This document shows positions 1 through 8,900 of a stretch of DNA of 56,258 nt, in pieces. Each line of letters starts with the position of its first letter. Within the stretch, counting starts at the first letter, position 1. The notes beneath the pieces were generated by a model. That model was not told where the DNA came from and ran no database searches. It saw nothing but the letters and a program-made list of their open reading frames with translations. The position numbers and the translations under genes were made by a program. Origin of the DNA: Pseudoflavonifractor phocaeensis (GTDB taxonomy: Bacteria > Bacillota > Clostridia > Oscillospirales > Oscillospiraceae); assembly GCF_016901735.1 (NCBI RefSeq), contig NZ_JACLZC010000012.1, positions 1-56,258 on the forward strand, in the 5' to 3' direction.

Positions 1-138
1 TCCAAGCAACTTGCTGTCCACAACCGCCGCTCAAACAACTTTCCCATGAGGCCCCTGGGCTGGCTTTCTCCCTCTGAGTTCACTGTCCAATATGTTTGAC
101 AAACCTACAAATGGATACTTGACAAGCGGTGACACACA
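1..138. other. Left edge, no gene seen
   Basis: This short stretch holds no convincing reading frame, promoter or hairpin. It lies downstream of the leftward NUDIX gene, and I could not identify a terminator for that operon in it. Confidence 0.4.
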
Positions 139-522
139 TCAAACGGTATTTTTTAGCCGCTGCAATATCTCCGCATCCGCTGGGCAGAACTCATACTGGT
201 CAATCTCATTTACCGTAATCCAGCGAATATCGTTGTGTTCCAGTTTTTGTGGTGTTCCTTCCTGGATTGTAGAATGAAACAATGTCAGGTGGACGGTCAA
301 ATCCGGATATTCATGGATAACGTCCATAAACACCTCGTCCACATCCAGCGTGACAGCCAGTTCCTCCTGGCACTCCCGGATGAGCGCTTGCTCTTTTGTC
401 TCGCCTGGCTCCACCTTGCCACCCACAAACTCCCACAGTAGCCCTCTGGCCTTGTGGGCCGGGCGCTGGCAAATCATAAACTTGTCTTGATCCCAGATCA
501 GAGCTGCGACTACTTCTGTCAT
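139..522 (-). CDS. MutT-like NUDIX hydrolase
   Basis: A 127-aa single-domain NUDIX pyrophosphohydrolase, predicted to cleave (deoxy)nucleoside triphosphates, possibly oxidised ones, to monophosphates. The Nudix box is visible: G35, E41, R49-E50 and E53-E54 bind the metal, and WEF precedes it as WEFPGG does in MutT. The final box glycine is replaced by alanine (A56). The length is typical of short MutT proteins. It is the last gene of a leftward operon, starting 5 nt after the stop of the preceding gene, and the SD is weak. Its position behind a PLD/DUF3427 helicase suggests a role in that module rather than housekeeping, but this is inference. Confidence 0.85.
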   Translation of the reverse strand: MTEVVAALIWDQDKFMICQRPAHKARGLLWEFVGGKVEPGETKEQALIRECQEELAVTLDVDEVFMDVIHEYPDLTVHLTLFHSTIQEGTPQKLEHNDIRWITVNEIDQYEFCPADAEILQRLKNTV

Positions 523-527
523 ATATC

Positions 528-1088
528 TTACTTTTGGCTCAGTTCAATTGCTGCGTCTAAGTTGTCTAAAATAAATTGTTGGGCCACTTTGTTATAGACG
601 ACCACTGTATAAACTCTGTTTTGTCCTTGACGCTGCTCTAATGTAATTCCCAGCTGTATCCCATTATCAGTTGGCTTTCGAGTTGTCGTTCCATCATCGT
701 TTGTAACTAATACCAGAAAACCTGCCCGTATCAACCAATCTGAGATGAATTTATAATTTAGCTTCTTCATATCTTCCGATTGGATCAACTCATTAATGCG
801 TCTTGTGATCTCACTGATTGGAATCGGAGTTTCAGAGTAGCGAAAATTTTTCCGAGCTTCATAGTCAAGTTGAAACGGCACCTTTGCCGTTTTTGTTTTT
901 CTTTGCGATACGCCTCCATTTTCCACGATCTGCCTCAGAAGATCGGACACATAAAAAAGGCAGCGGGATATTCTAACATTATTTATACTATCAGCGTCTG
1001 GAACCGGTTGATCTGTCAATGGATTGATTCCGTTGGCAAGCTTTTCGATATAGGTCTTTGCATAAGCAATTTTCTCCAGTTCGGTCAT
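528..1088 (-). CDS. Helicase-associated protein of unknown function
   Basis: A 186-aa soluble protein that I cannot assign to a named family. The N-terminal half is helical and contains an NNVRISRC segment followed by a hydrophobic stretch. The middle is a basic region with a possible winged-helix feel (residues about 90-145), and the C-terminus is a beta/alpha segment. It has a strong AAGGAGGG 7 nt before its ATG and lies 12 nt after the helicase gene, so it is surely co-transcribed. Being sandwiched between a helicase and a NUDIX enzyme, it may be a nucleic-acid-binding or specificity subunit; this is a guess. Confidence 0.7.
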   Translation of the reverse strand: MTELEKIAYAKTYIEKLANGINPLTDQPVPDADSINNVRISRCLFYVSDLLRQIVENGGVSQRKTKTAKVPFQLDYEARKNFRYSETPIPISEITRRINELIQSEDMKKLNYKFISDWLIRAGFLVLVTNDDGTTTRKPTDNGIQLGITLEQRQGQNRVYTVVVYNKVAQQFILDNLDAAIELSQK

Positions 1089-1100
1089 TCCAATCCCTCC

Positions 1101-4100
1101 TTATCCCACAACAAGTTTATTTGTCTTCTTCAAAAACTTCGCCGGAATCGGTCGATCCAACTGCCAGGTGATATTCATAGGTCTGCTCCCGTCATGCTTC
1201 ACATAGTTTGCTGTACCCAGGAAGGTATAGGCCTCAGCGCCTCCTGTGAGCCGGTCCACCTTGAACTCTCGGACAAACAGCAGCACCTTACTTCCGCGCT
1301 CTCGATGATGGATGTATCGCTGGCCAGTGGGAGCGTCCGCCGCCGTGGTGCTCTGGCTCTGCCAGTGGAACAGGTTTTCATTGATAGAATAATCGTGATA
1401 CATGGTGGTGGGCGAATAGTCTTTATCTGCCTTATTCAGTGTCACAAAGAACACATCCAGTTGCTTTTCCGGCAACCACTTGACTCCCTCGCGCACCGTT
1501 GCTGGTTTCATGAAATCCATCGCCACCAGCAGTTGGTCACGGGTATAAGTGCAGTGGAGATCCAACGGGCAATCGAAGCCAAGTTCTACTGGCTCGTCAA
1601 TGAAATCAATCTGCTCATACCGGTACTTGAGCAAATCCAGAAGCTCACCCAGCAGCACCGGGCTGTCCGAGAGGACGTACAGGTTGTCCAGCACCTCATC
1701 GGATGCCCAGCTCTCCGCCGCCTTGCCCCAAACAGTCACATAGAACATCTGGAGCATCCGCTGCTCCAGCTCACTCAGTGCTGTAAAGTCCACCTCGTTC
1801 AGACGCGGCAGCACATCCAGCAAAAATCGGATCCATCGTCGGGAGTCCACAACGGCCAACCGACCAAGGGCTTTTGTGAGCACCTCCTCCAGTGGTTCGC
1901 TAAAACCTGCAATCACATCCGCCCGGGCGCAGATCCGCGAGAAGGAAGAAAACTTGTAAATTGCCCTGGGGTCCAAGTGGTAATAGTCCAGGAAATTTGC
2001 CAGGGTCAGTTCCAAACCGCTATCTTCCGCAAAGCTGGCTACCCGAGACACAAGCCCGGCAGTATTGCCGTAGGAAGCGCGAATGTTGTCCAGAATATAC
2101 TTGGCGGCCTTCTTTTCCAACTGTATATAACACCCTTTAGGTGCAGAAACGAATCCGTCTTTAATTTCTCGAGTTACGCTACGAGTGGTGTTGGACAACA
2201 GGGCGGCGAACTTGTCCTCGAAATTGTACTTCTTATTGGCCTGGCCGATGAAGTCCAGCACCGTCAGGCACTCCTTATCCTCCGCAAGCCGCAGGCCACG
2301 GCCCAGCTGCTGGAGGAAGATGGTCAGGGACTCGGTGGGACGTAGGAACAGCACGGTGTTGACCTCGGGAATGTCAACACCCTCGTTATAGATATCCACC
2401 ACGAAGATGAAACGAATCTCGCCACTCACCAGCCGCCCCTTGGCGTCTTTTCTCTCCTCATCGGAGGATTTTCCGGTTAGAAAGATGGACGGAATCCCGC
2501 GATCGTTGAAATAGTGACACATAAACTCCGCATGCTCGATAGAAACACAGAAGCCCAGGCCCTTTACCTCATCGATGTCAGTCACATACTTCAAGAGCGA
2601 GGACACCACCAAATCGGCGCGGCGATTGGCCACAGCTCCGCTGAGAGTGTATAGATTGGAAAGCTCTCCCTTATCGTAGCCGCCGGCGCTCCACTTCAAT
2701 GTGTTCAGATCCACCGTGTCGGTGACACCGAAATACTGGAAGGGACACAGCAACTTGCGGTCAATGGCTTCCGGCAGACGAATTTCCGCGGCAATCCGGT
2801 TGTTGAAGTAGGGCAGTACACTTTTGCCGTCCATACGCTCCGGGGTAGCAGTCAGGCCCAGGAGAATTTGGGGCTGATAGTAGGACAGTAGCTTCTGATA
2901 GGTAGGCGCCGCCGCATGATGGAACTCGTCCACAACGATGTAGTCATAAAAGTCCGGGGCAGTCTTAGCGGTGAAATCCTGAGAGTTGAAGGTCTGAATG
3001 GAAAGAAACAGGTGGTCGATACTCTCCGGCCGGTAATTACCCACGGACAGCTCTCCAAAATTGGCGTCCTTCAAAACACCACGGAATGTGTACATGCTCT
3101 GCCTTAAGATCTCCTCCCGATGGACCACGAAAAGCAGTCGGCAGGGTTTGCCAGAGTGTTGTTTGCAAAAGCACTTATAGTCCAAAGCGGAGATCACCGT
3201 TTTTCCGGTACCGGTGGCTGCTACCACCAAGTTACGAGTATATCCTCGGACAGTACGCTCCGCCTCCAGCTTGTCCAGAATCTCCTGCTGGTAGGAATAG
3301 GGAGTGATGTCCATGGTGTAGACTTCGGCGTTATTGGAATCGAAGTATTTTTCCGCCTTTAGTGCCCGGGCCAGCCGCTCCTTCTGATCCTCTGAGTAGT
3401 ACTCAAACTCGCTGGAATTCCAGTAGCTCTCGAAGGTGGCGGCAATCTTGTCGATGGTCTCCGGCAGATCCCTGCGGGTAACCTTCACATTCCACTCCAG
3501 GCCGCTGGAGATAGCGGCGTTGGACAGGTTGGAGGAGCCCACATAGGCGGTGGTAAAGCCGCTATCCCGGTAGAAGACATAGGTCTTGGCGTGGAGCCGG
3601 GTGCGCTTGGTGTCGTAACTGACCTTGATTCTGGTGTTCGGTAATGCTCGGAGCTCCTCGATCGCCTTCACATCGGTAGCTCCCATGTAGGAGGTGGTGA
3701 TGATACGCAGTTCTCCTCCGTTTTGGGTAAACTCCCGCAACTCATCCAGCAGGAGGCGCAGGCCGCTCCATTTGATGAAGGACACCAGCATATCGATGCG
3801 GTCGGCGGAGACGATCTCCTTTTTCAACTCTGTGTACATCTGTGGCTCATGAATGGCCCCGGTAAACAGGCTGCTCTGGGCGATGGAGGTTTCCGGCCGG
3901 ATCAGGTCGGCAGCCGTTTTGCCTACGGCCAGCCGGGGGTCCTGCTCCCGTAAAAGCGCAAGAAGCTGCTCTGCCCGCTGGTCAACACTCAGCGTGGCAA
4001 AGTCAGCTTCTTGGGTTGTGTTCTGAATGAGATCTACGATCTTATTGGCGAGACCAATCTGCGTGGAGATGTCTCCACCGTTGTCCAGTACGTTGTCGAG

Positions 4101-4256
4101 GCCCTTCTGTACCACATCCGCCAGATACTGCGCCAGTACTTTCGATGCCTCTGCCTTGTCAATGGGCGCAACCGATTTGCGGGCGTCAGGAATCTCCGAA
4201 AGCTCGCGGTTTAGGGCAGTATTGATAACTTGTTCGTAGAGGCCGGGAGACAGCAT
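1101..4256 (-). CDS. PLD-domain superfamily-2 helicase with DUF3427
   Basis: A 1,051-aa multidomain DNA/RNA helicase. Residues about 120-270 form a phospholipase-D-like nuclease domain with a single HKD-type motif (HAK near 218, then GSSNLS). A DEAD/DEAH ATPase follows: Walker A ATGTGKT near 350, DEFHH near 445 and motif VI LQQLGRGLRL near 650. The C-terminal 350 residues match the DUF3427 arrangement. The ATG at 4256 is preferred over an upstream TTG because GAGGG lies at the right distance. Restriction-type helicases with this PLD-helicase-DUF3427 order occur in phage-defence islands, and the companion unknown and NUDIX genes follow at once. One HKD motif implies that the nuclease acts as a dimer, as in other single-motif PLD enzymes. 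Confidence 0.88.
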   Translation of the reverse strand: MLSPGLYEQVINTALNRELSEIPDARKSVAPIDKAEASKVLAQYLADVVQKGLDNVLDNGGDISTQIGLANKIVDLIQNTTQEADFATLSVDQRAEQLLALLREQDPRLAVGKTAADLIRPETSIAQSSLFTGAIHEPQMYTELKKEIVSADRIDMLVSFIKWSGLRLLLDELREFTQNGGELRIITTSYMGATDVKAIEELRALPNTRIKVSYDTKRTRLHAKTYVFYRDSGFTTAYVGSSNLSNAAISSGLEWNVKVTRRDLPETIDKIAATFESYWNSSEFEYYSEDQKERLARALKAEKYFDSNNAEVYTMDITPYSYQQEILDKLEAERTVRGYTRNLVVAATGTGKTVISALDYKCFCKQHSGKPCRLLFVVHREEILRQSMYTFRGVLKDANFGELSVGNYRPESIDHLFLSIQTFNSQDFTAKTAPDFYDYIVVDEFHHAAAPTYQKLLSYYQPQILLGLTATPERMDGKSVLPYFNNRIAAEIRLPEAIDRKLLCPFQYFGVTDTVDLNTLKWSAGGYDKGELSNLYTLSGAVANRRADLVVSSLLKYVTDIDEVKGLGFCVSIEHAEFMCHYFNDRGIPSIFLTGKSSDEERKDAKGRLVSGEIRFIFVVDIYNEGVDIPEVNTVLFLRPTESLTIFLQQLGRGLRLAEDKECLTVLDFIGQANKKYNFEDKFAALLSNTTRSVTREIKDGFVSAPKGCYIQLEKKAAKYILDNIRASYGNTAGLVSRVASFAEDSGLELTLANFLDYYHLDPRAIYKFSSFSRICARADVIAGFSEPLEEVLTKALGRLAVVDSRRWIRFLLDVLPRLNEVDFTALSELEQRMLQMFYVTVWGKAAESWASDEVLDNLYVLSDSPVLLGELLDLLKYRYEQIDFIDEPVELGFDCPLDLHCTYTRDQLLVAMDFMKPATVREGVKWLPEKQLDVFFVTLNKADKDYSPTTMYHDYSINENLFHWQSQSTTAADAPTGQRYIHHRERGSKVLLFVREFKVDRLTGGAEAYTFLGTANYVKHDGSRPMNITWQLDRPIPAKFLKKTNKLVVG

Positions 4257-4303
4257 AATCGTTCCCTCTTCCAATCTTCTCTTTGGCGATGTATATTGTA
4301 CTT

Positions 4304-4332
4304 AGTATAGCTGGAATTACAAAATCCAGCAA
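4304..4332 (-). promoter_or_regulatory. Promoter of the helicase-NUDIX operon
   Basis: On the minus strand, TTGCTG (4332-4327), a 17-nt spacer and TATACT (4309-4304) fit a sigma-A promoter. Initiation near 4297 gives a leader of about 40 nt before the helicase ATG. Confidence 0.6.
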
Positions 4333-4510
4333 GGGCTGATTGGCAAACATCGACAAAGCTGTTCGGCTTTGATCTATCCCATTTCCCATCATTGAGAACC
4401 CAGTTTAACATGATATTTGTCCCATAAGCAGGACTATTCTGTGCAAAACTCCCTATCGAAACAGAAAGCGGATGATGTAAGCTGGGTACGCCTTCTCGAC
4501 CCAAGGCAAA

Positions 4511-5158
4511 ATGGTATCCATTTTTCCATGTCTTGAGGCAACTGTCCCAATTGTCTACCTCAACACCTTTTCTGACGAGGGACGGAAGGTATATGAGGCC
4601 GCGCAGGCTGCCGGCTGCCCGCCGTTCACGCTGGTTGCCATCAGTGATTTGGACTGGAACCACGATATGGCGTCCTGGGACAGTCCGCCCGCCTTCAAAA
4701 ACGCCGAGCCCTGCACCGGCGGCGCGGACGACTATCTGCGGTTGCTGACCAAGGAGATCATCCCAACAGCAGAGAAGGAGCTTGCCGGAGTTCCTTGTTG
4801 GCGCGGGATCGCCGGGTACTCCCTGGCCGGGCTGTTCGCCCTGTACGCCCTCTACCAGACGGATCTGTTTTCCCGGGTGGGCAGCATGGCCGGCTCCCTC
4901 TGGTTTCCCGGCATGAAGGAGTACCTCTTCTCCAATGAGCCCAAGCGCTGGCCGGACTGCATCTACTTCTCCCTGGGGGACAAGGAGAGCAAGACCCGGA
5001 ACCCAGTCCTGCGGAGCGTCCGGCAGAATACGGAGGAGATCCAGGCCTTCTATCATGACAAGGGGATTGACACAGTGTTTCAGTTGAATCCTGGCAACCA
5101 CTACGACCGCGCGGCGGAGCGCACCGCCGCCGGTATGGTGTGGCTGCTGAACAGGTAA
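4511..5158 (+). CDS. Putative esterase, alpha/beta hydrolase, possibly 5'-truncated
   Basis: A 215-aa member of the Fes/esterase-D type alpha/beta hydrolases. The nucleophile elbow GYSLAG places Ser104. Asp157 (LGDKE) and His197 (PGNHYD) complete a plausible triad. There is no signal peptide, so it is expected in the cytoplasm; the substrate is unknown. The start is uncertain: only AAGG precedes the ATG, an in-frame stop lies at 4478, and the first 12 or so residues look unlike the rest in composition. Homologues I recall carry a slightly longer, different N-terminus, so the gene may have lost its 5' end at a recombination junction near 4510-4540. It is followed by a zinc-ribbon gene in the same direction. 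Confidence 0.7.
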   Translation: MVSIFPCLEATVPIVYLNTFSDEGRKVYEAAQAAGCPPFTLVAISDLDWNHDMASWDSPPAFKNAEPCTGGADDYLRLLTKEIIPTAEKELAGVPCWRGIAGYSLAGLFALYALYQTDLFSRVGSMAGSLWFPGMKEYLFSNEPKRWPDCIYFSLGDKESKTRNPVLRSVRQNTEEIQAFYHDKGIDTVFQLNPGNHYDRAAERTAAGMVWLLNR

Positions 5159-5175
5159 GAAAGGTGGAATCCGCT

Positions 5176-5868
5176 ATGGCGACCATTCGATGCCCGCACT
5201 GCGGCAGTCCCGTAAAAATCCGGGGCAGCCGGTGGGAGTGCGGATATTGCGGTGACTTCGGCAGCATCTCCTCCCTCCAGCCCTCGGAAAAGGCCAAACT
5301 GATGCAGTCAGCCCCGCCCACCGTTCAGGTCACCGTCACAGTGACGGATCCCTCTGCGGAAGAGACGCCACGCCGGTTTTCCCAGGCGGAACTGGAGGAC
5401 ATGGTGCGCCGGTGGGACTTTGACGAAAACGAGTGGGCCTGCCGGGATCTGCTCATAGCCGCCTTTCCCCAGGCGGCCAGCCGCTGGTCCCAGGAGGAAC
5501 TGGCGGAGATGCACACCATGAACCTCCTGGTGGAAACCGGCCGGCGCGACCCTCAGACTGCCCTTGAGATGGCAAAGCTGCTGCTCAACACGGCGGAGGA
5601 CCACCTTCAGGACAAGGGAACGGCCAATCAACTGCTGGGCTGGGACCTGTACGATCTGCTGGTCAGCAACGACGTGCTGCCGCTGTTGGTGGAGGATCTG
5701 AAGCGGGATGATCGTCTGGCCCGCCAGCTGTTCCAGAGCGCCTATGTGGACCGGCCTCAGGAAAAGATCCTGAACGACTGCGACCGCTTGGGCGAGAAGG
5801 AGCTGCAGCAGAAGCTGCTGGAGCTTCTGGACTGCACCCCCTTCCCTCACAACACGATCGAATATTAA
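5176..5868 (+). CDS. N-terminal zinc-ribbon protein, unknown function
   Basis: A 230-aa protein opening with a C4 zinc ribbon (C6, C9, C22, C25), then a low-complexity valine/threonine linker (about 45-60) and a helical acidic body with no motif I recognise. AAAGGTGG precedes the ATG. It starts 17 nt after the esterase stop, so the two are probably co-transcribed. The ribbon-plus-helical-body layout resembles the first protein of the large immunity cluster at 17154, although the bodies are not obviously related. It ends just before a strong bidirectional hairpin that separates it from the convergent helicase operon. Confidence 0.7.
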   Translation: MATIRCPHCGSPVKIRGSRWECGYCGDFGSISSLQPSEKAKLMQSAPPTVQVTVTVTDPSAEETPRRFSQAELEDMVRRWDFDENEWACRDLLIAAFPQAASRWSQEELAEMHTMNLLVETGRRDPQTALEMAKLLLNTAEDHLQDKGTANQLLGWDLYDLLVSNDVLPLLVEDLKRDDRLARQLFQSAYVDRPQEKILNDCDRLGEKELQQKLLELLDCTPFPHNTIEY

Positions 5869-5909
5869 TAAGTATTTTCGTAACTTCCATCGTGTTTTAT
5901 ATCATAGTA

Positions 5910-5956
5910 TTAGAGAAGCCGCAAATCACTGTTTGGTTGATTTGTGGCTTCTCTAA
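5910..5956. terminator. Bidirectional intrinsic terminator
   Basis: A 19-bp stem with one G-U pair (TTAGAGAAGCCGCAAATCA and its complement, 9-nt loop) lies between two convergent genes. It immediately follows the stop of the leftward helicase gene, and A/T-rich flanks on both sides suit termination in both directions. Confidence 0.85.
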
Positions 5957-8900
5957 TTATAAATTGTCTAAAATGGTTTTCAACGCATAGGGCTTGGCAT
6001 ATTTCAGATTAGCATCACTCACAAAAATAGTATCTGTCGACGTGGGTTTCGACCACATGGCTGGATATACGATTATCTTTTTCTTACTATACTTTCCCTC
6101 CGCAAAAATTGGCGCATGACTAACATCAATGTGTACGCCAGAAATCTGTAGTATCTGTTCCAAAGATTTCAAAAGATGCTGCTGCCCTCCCTGTGGGACC
6201 GCAGATACTTTTACTCCTGTTTCTCCCCAGTTCAACAAATCAAGTGCAGCCTTACGATCCAGAACGCTATGGATATATTGATTTCGATAGTGCTTTAGGC
6301 ACCTGTGGCACGCACTGTCGCAGGTACATCCTTCAAGAAGTTCTCGAGTTTTGGTAAGTAACTGGCGAATGGAGGATTCAATACTAACGGCATAGCCGGC
6401 ACCACTGGAGAGACTGTCATATAAGTAGATATCAACGAAATCTCCTTTACGATTTTGTCGAACACGAAAACCAGTCACAAGCTCTGTAAATTCAATGTCC
6501 AACTCCTGACACGCAGCCAAACGCAAGCCTTCTGCAAGAGACTGTCCAGCACGATTAAGCCAAGAATTCCTGGTGGGATTAATATCGATCTGCTGTCGAT
6601 CCAAAGCAAATTCCAGGACAAGCATATCTGTAACAAAGTCATATCCAAGATTCACATTGATTGTATCGCTATGTTTGCAACGTGTCTTAATGAATTTGGA
6701 TCTATATGGACGCAAAATATCCTTAAGGACCGAGGGTTTATCTCCGGGCATTGCAGCACCGCAGTCACAGCAGATTGTGAATCCCTTACCACTAACACCA
6801 TTGTTAAGCATGATAATTCGCTGATTGGGACGAACCGCCATTCGGACGTTGGCACATCCATTAACCGTCGTAACATCATCTGCATCGGGTAGTGTGGAAT
6901 ATAGAGGTTGCTGAGTTGCTGAGTATTCTTCATTCAATTGTGCCGTTTCAATGGATGTGGCATTTCGTGGTGCGAATCCCCATGGGCGCAGCATTGGCAA
7001 CATATTTGTCAATGCTTTATTGCCGCAGAAAGGACAAGTATCAGGGTTATCCTCTTCTAAGCCAAACCAACCACACTGACTGCAGGTACGAATGCTTTTT
7101 CGGTAGCTTGCATCCTGAATAAATGCTTTGGCTGGAGATGCAGCAGTTCTTTCGCTCCGCTCTCCTCCGGGATAATACAAACCACCAATCTGGTAGGTCG
7201 TCTTATCAACAACAATCGCTCTGCCAGGCGCATATTCACCAATTGCAACATCCAACCCTCGTTCAACCTGATATTTTACCTTCCCGCTGACATCGGAAAT
7301 ATATGTGCTAACAACATTTTTGGGGAAAGAATAGGTAGGTATAACACCCTCTTCATAAAGCGCATCCAAAAGCGATTTTTTCCCAGAATCACTGCTATCA
7401 TCTGTTTCAAACAATTCAGGATGATCATCTCGTTTTTGCTTCAGCGCCGACAGAGATTTTTCAAGTTCATCTTTGTAGCTACCTAATGCACCTTTGGATC
7501 CAACGGGCACAAGAATATCATCTTTGCTAATTTCAAAGATTGCCAAAAAGCTGCTGAAAGGCTGTAGGTGTTCATCCAGAAATTCAATGGCGGGAATAGC
7601 ATCCAAACTGTTAGATTTCTCTCTCAGATAGGTTTGAAGTGCAACCATACCAAGATGTCGCTGGGTGATTTTCTCGCTGCTGATATCAATCCACGGACTT
7701 CTGGGATCACCTCTGAACATTGGTACTGGGTTGGAAAAGTACAAGGAATCATGGGGGCCATCCTCGCAAAAAGTAACAATCGTAGACAGACTTGAACCGC
7801 GACGGCCAGCACGACCAGCACGTTGCTGATAATTCTCACGCATAGGAGGAATATTGCGCAAACCGACAGCAACCAACGATCCGATATCGATACCTACTTC
7901 CATCGTAGTTGTGCTGCTCAGAATATCTACAGGCGCCTCGCCGTTCTGCAAAAAATCCTGAAAGCGAAGTTCATACTGCTCTGTCCTGGACCAGAGTTCA
8001 TCCCGCTGATCTTTATGGGAAAGTTGTGCAGTATGTTCTTCAGTATCAATTACACGAATGGTGTCACCTTGAAGCGCATCCTCAATGGGCTTACGCCAAA
8101 AAGCCAATGCATCAATTTCTTCCGTTGTCATGGGATGAATCTTTTCGCACTGACAACTTGGGCATTTCCCCTTTAATAAATACGGCGTGAGCTCTGAACA
8201 TCGTTCACAACGGAACCACGTGTGTTCTAAATCAAAACGCGGTTTTATACGAGAAAGATCAATATAATACTTTCCGTTGGAAGACGAACCTTCGTCCATA
8301 AATGTTTCCCGCAAAATCTGGCTCCACTTTGCAGCAACGGAATCATTATCGCTCCATCCCATTATTTCGCGGATATCGGTCGAAAACTTTTTGCTCTTAT
8401 CAATGCCATATCCCACATAGTTTGGCCGCGCTTTTTCACGAATCACATCCGGGATGGTATGTCCAAGAATCACCGAAGTATCACAAGTTGAAAGAATCCA
8501 TGCATTAAAGAATTCCATGAATTCCTCCTCACTTATTTCGATGCCTGTTTCCTCTAACGCATCAAGTGCATCCCATTTTGCAGCATCCGTAGGCTCTATC
8601 CAACTGAGGGCTGAATCAACCAGCGTATTATATCCTCCACAGTAAAAACGAATGAGCTGTTCCTTCATTTGGGTAGGCGCATTATCAATAGTAAAGCGAG
8701 GAGTGTACTGTTGCCCACGTTTCTTTGCACGTGTGTAATTCTTCAGTGCCTGTGTTCCATGCTCAATTAACCGTTCTCGTTGTTTTTCTGTCTCGCTATC
8801 ATGGAAAATTTGAACATGATGCTCTACAGCTACCATTGCAAAGTAGTCATAGAAATAGTTCATGGACTGTTCCGCAACTTCATGTTCCATTCGATCAATG

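Noticed and set aside
780..2345. 521-aa rightward frame opposite the PLD helicase
   Set aside because: It lies entirely antisense to a gene with clear motifs, has no SD and no recognisable domain; a composition shadow.
4211..5101. 296-aa leftward frame over the esterase
   Set aside because: Antisense to the catalytic motifs of the esterase and overlapping the helicase promoter; not supported.
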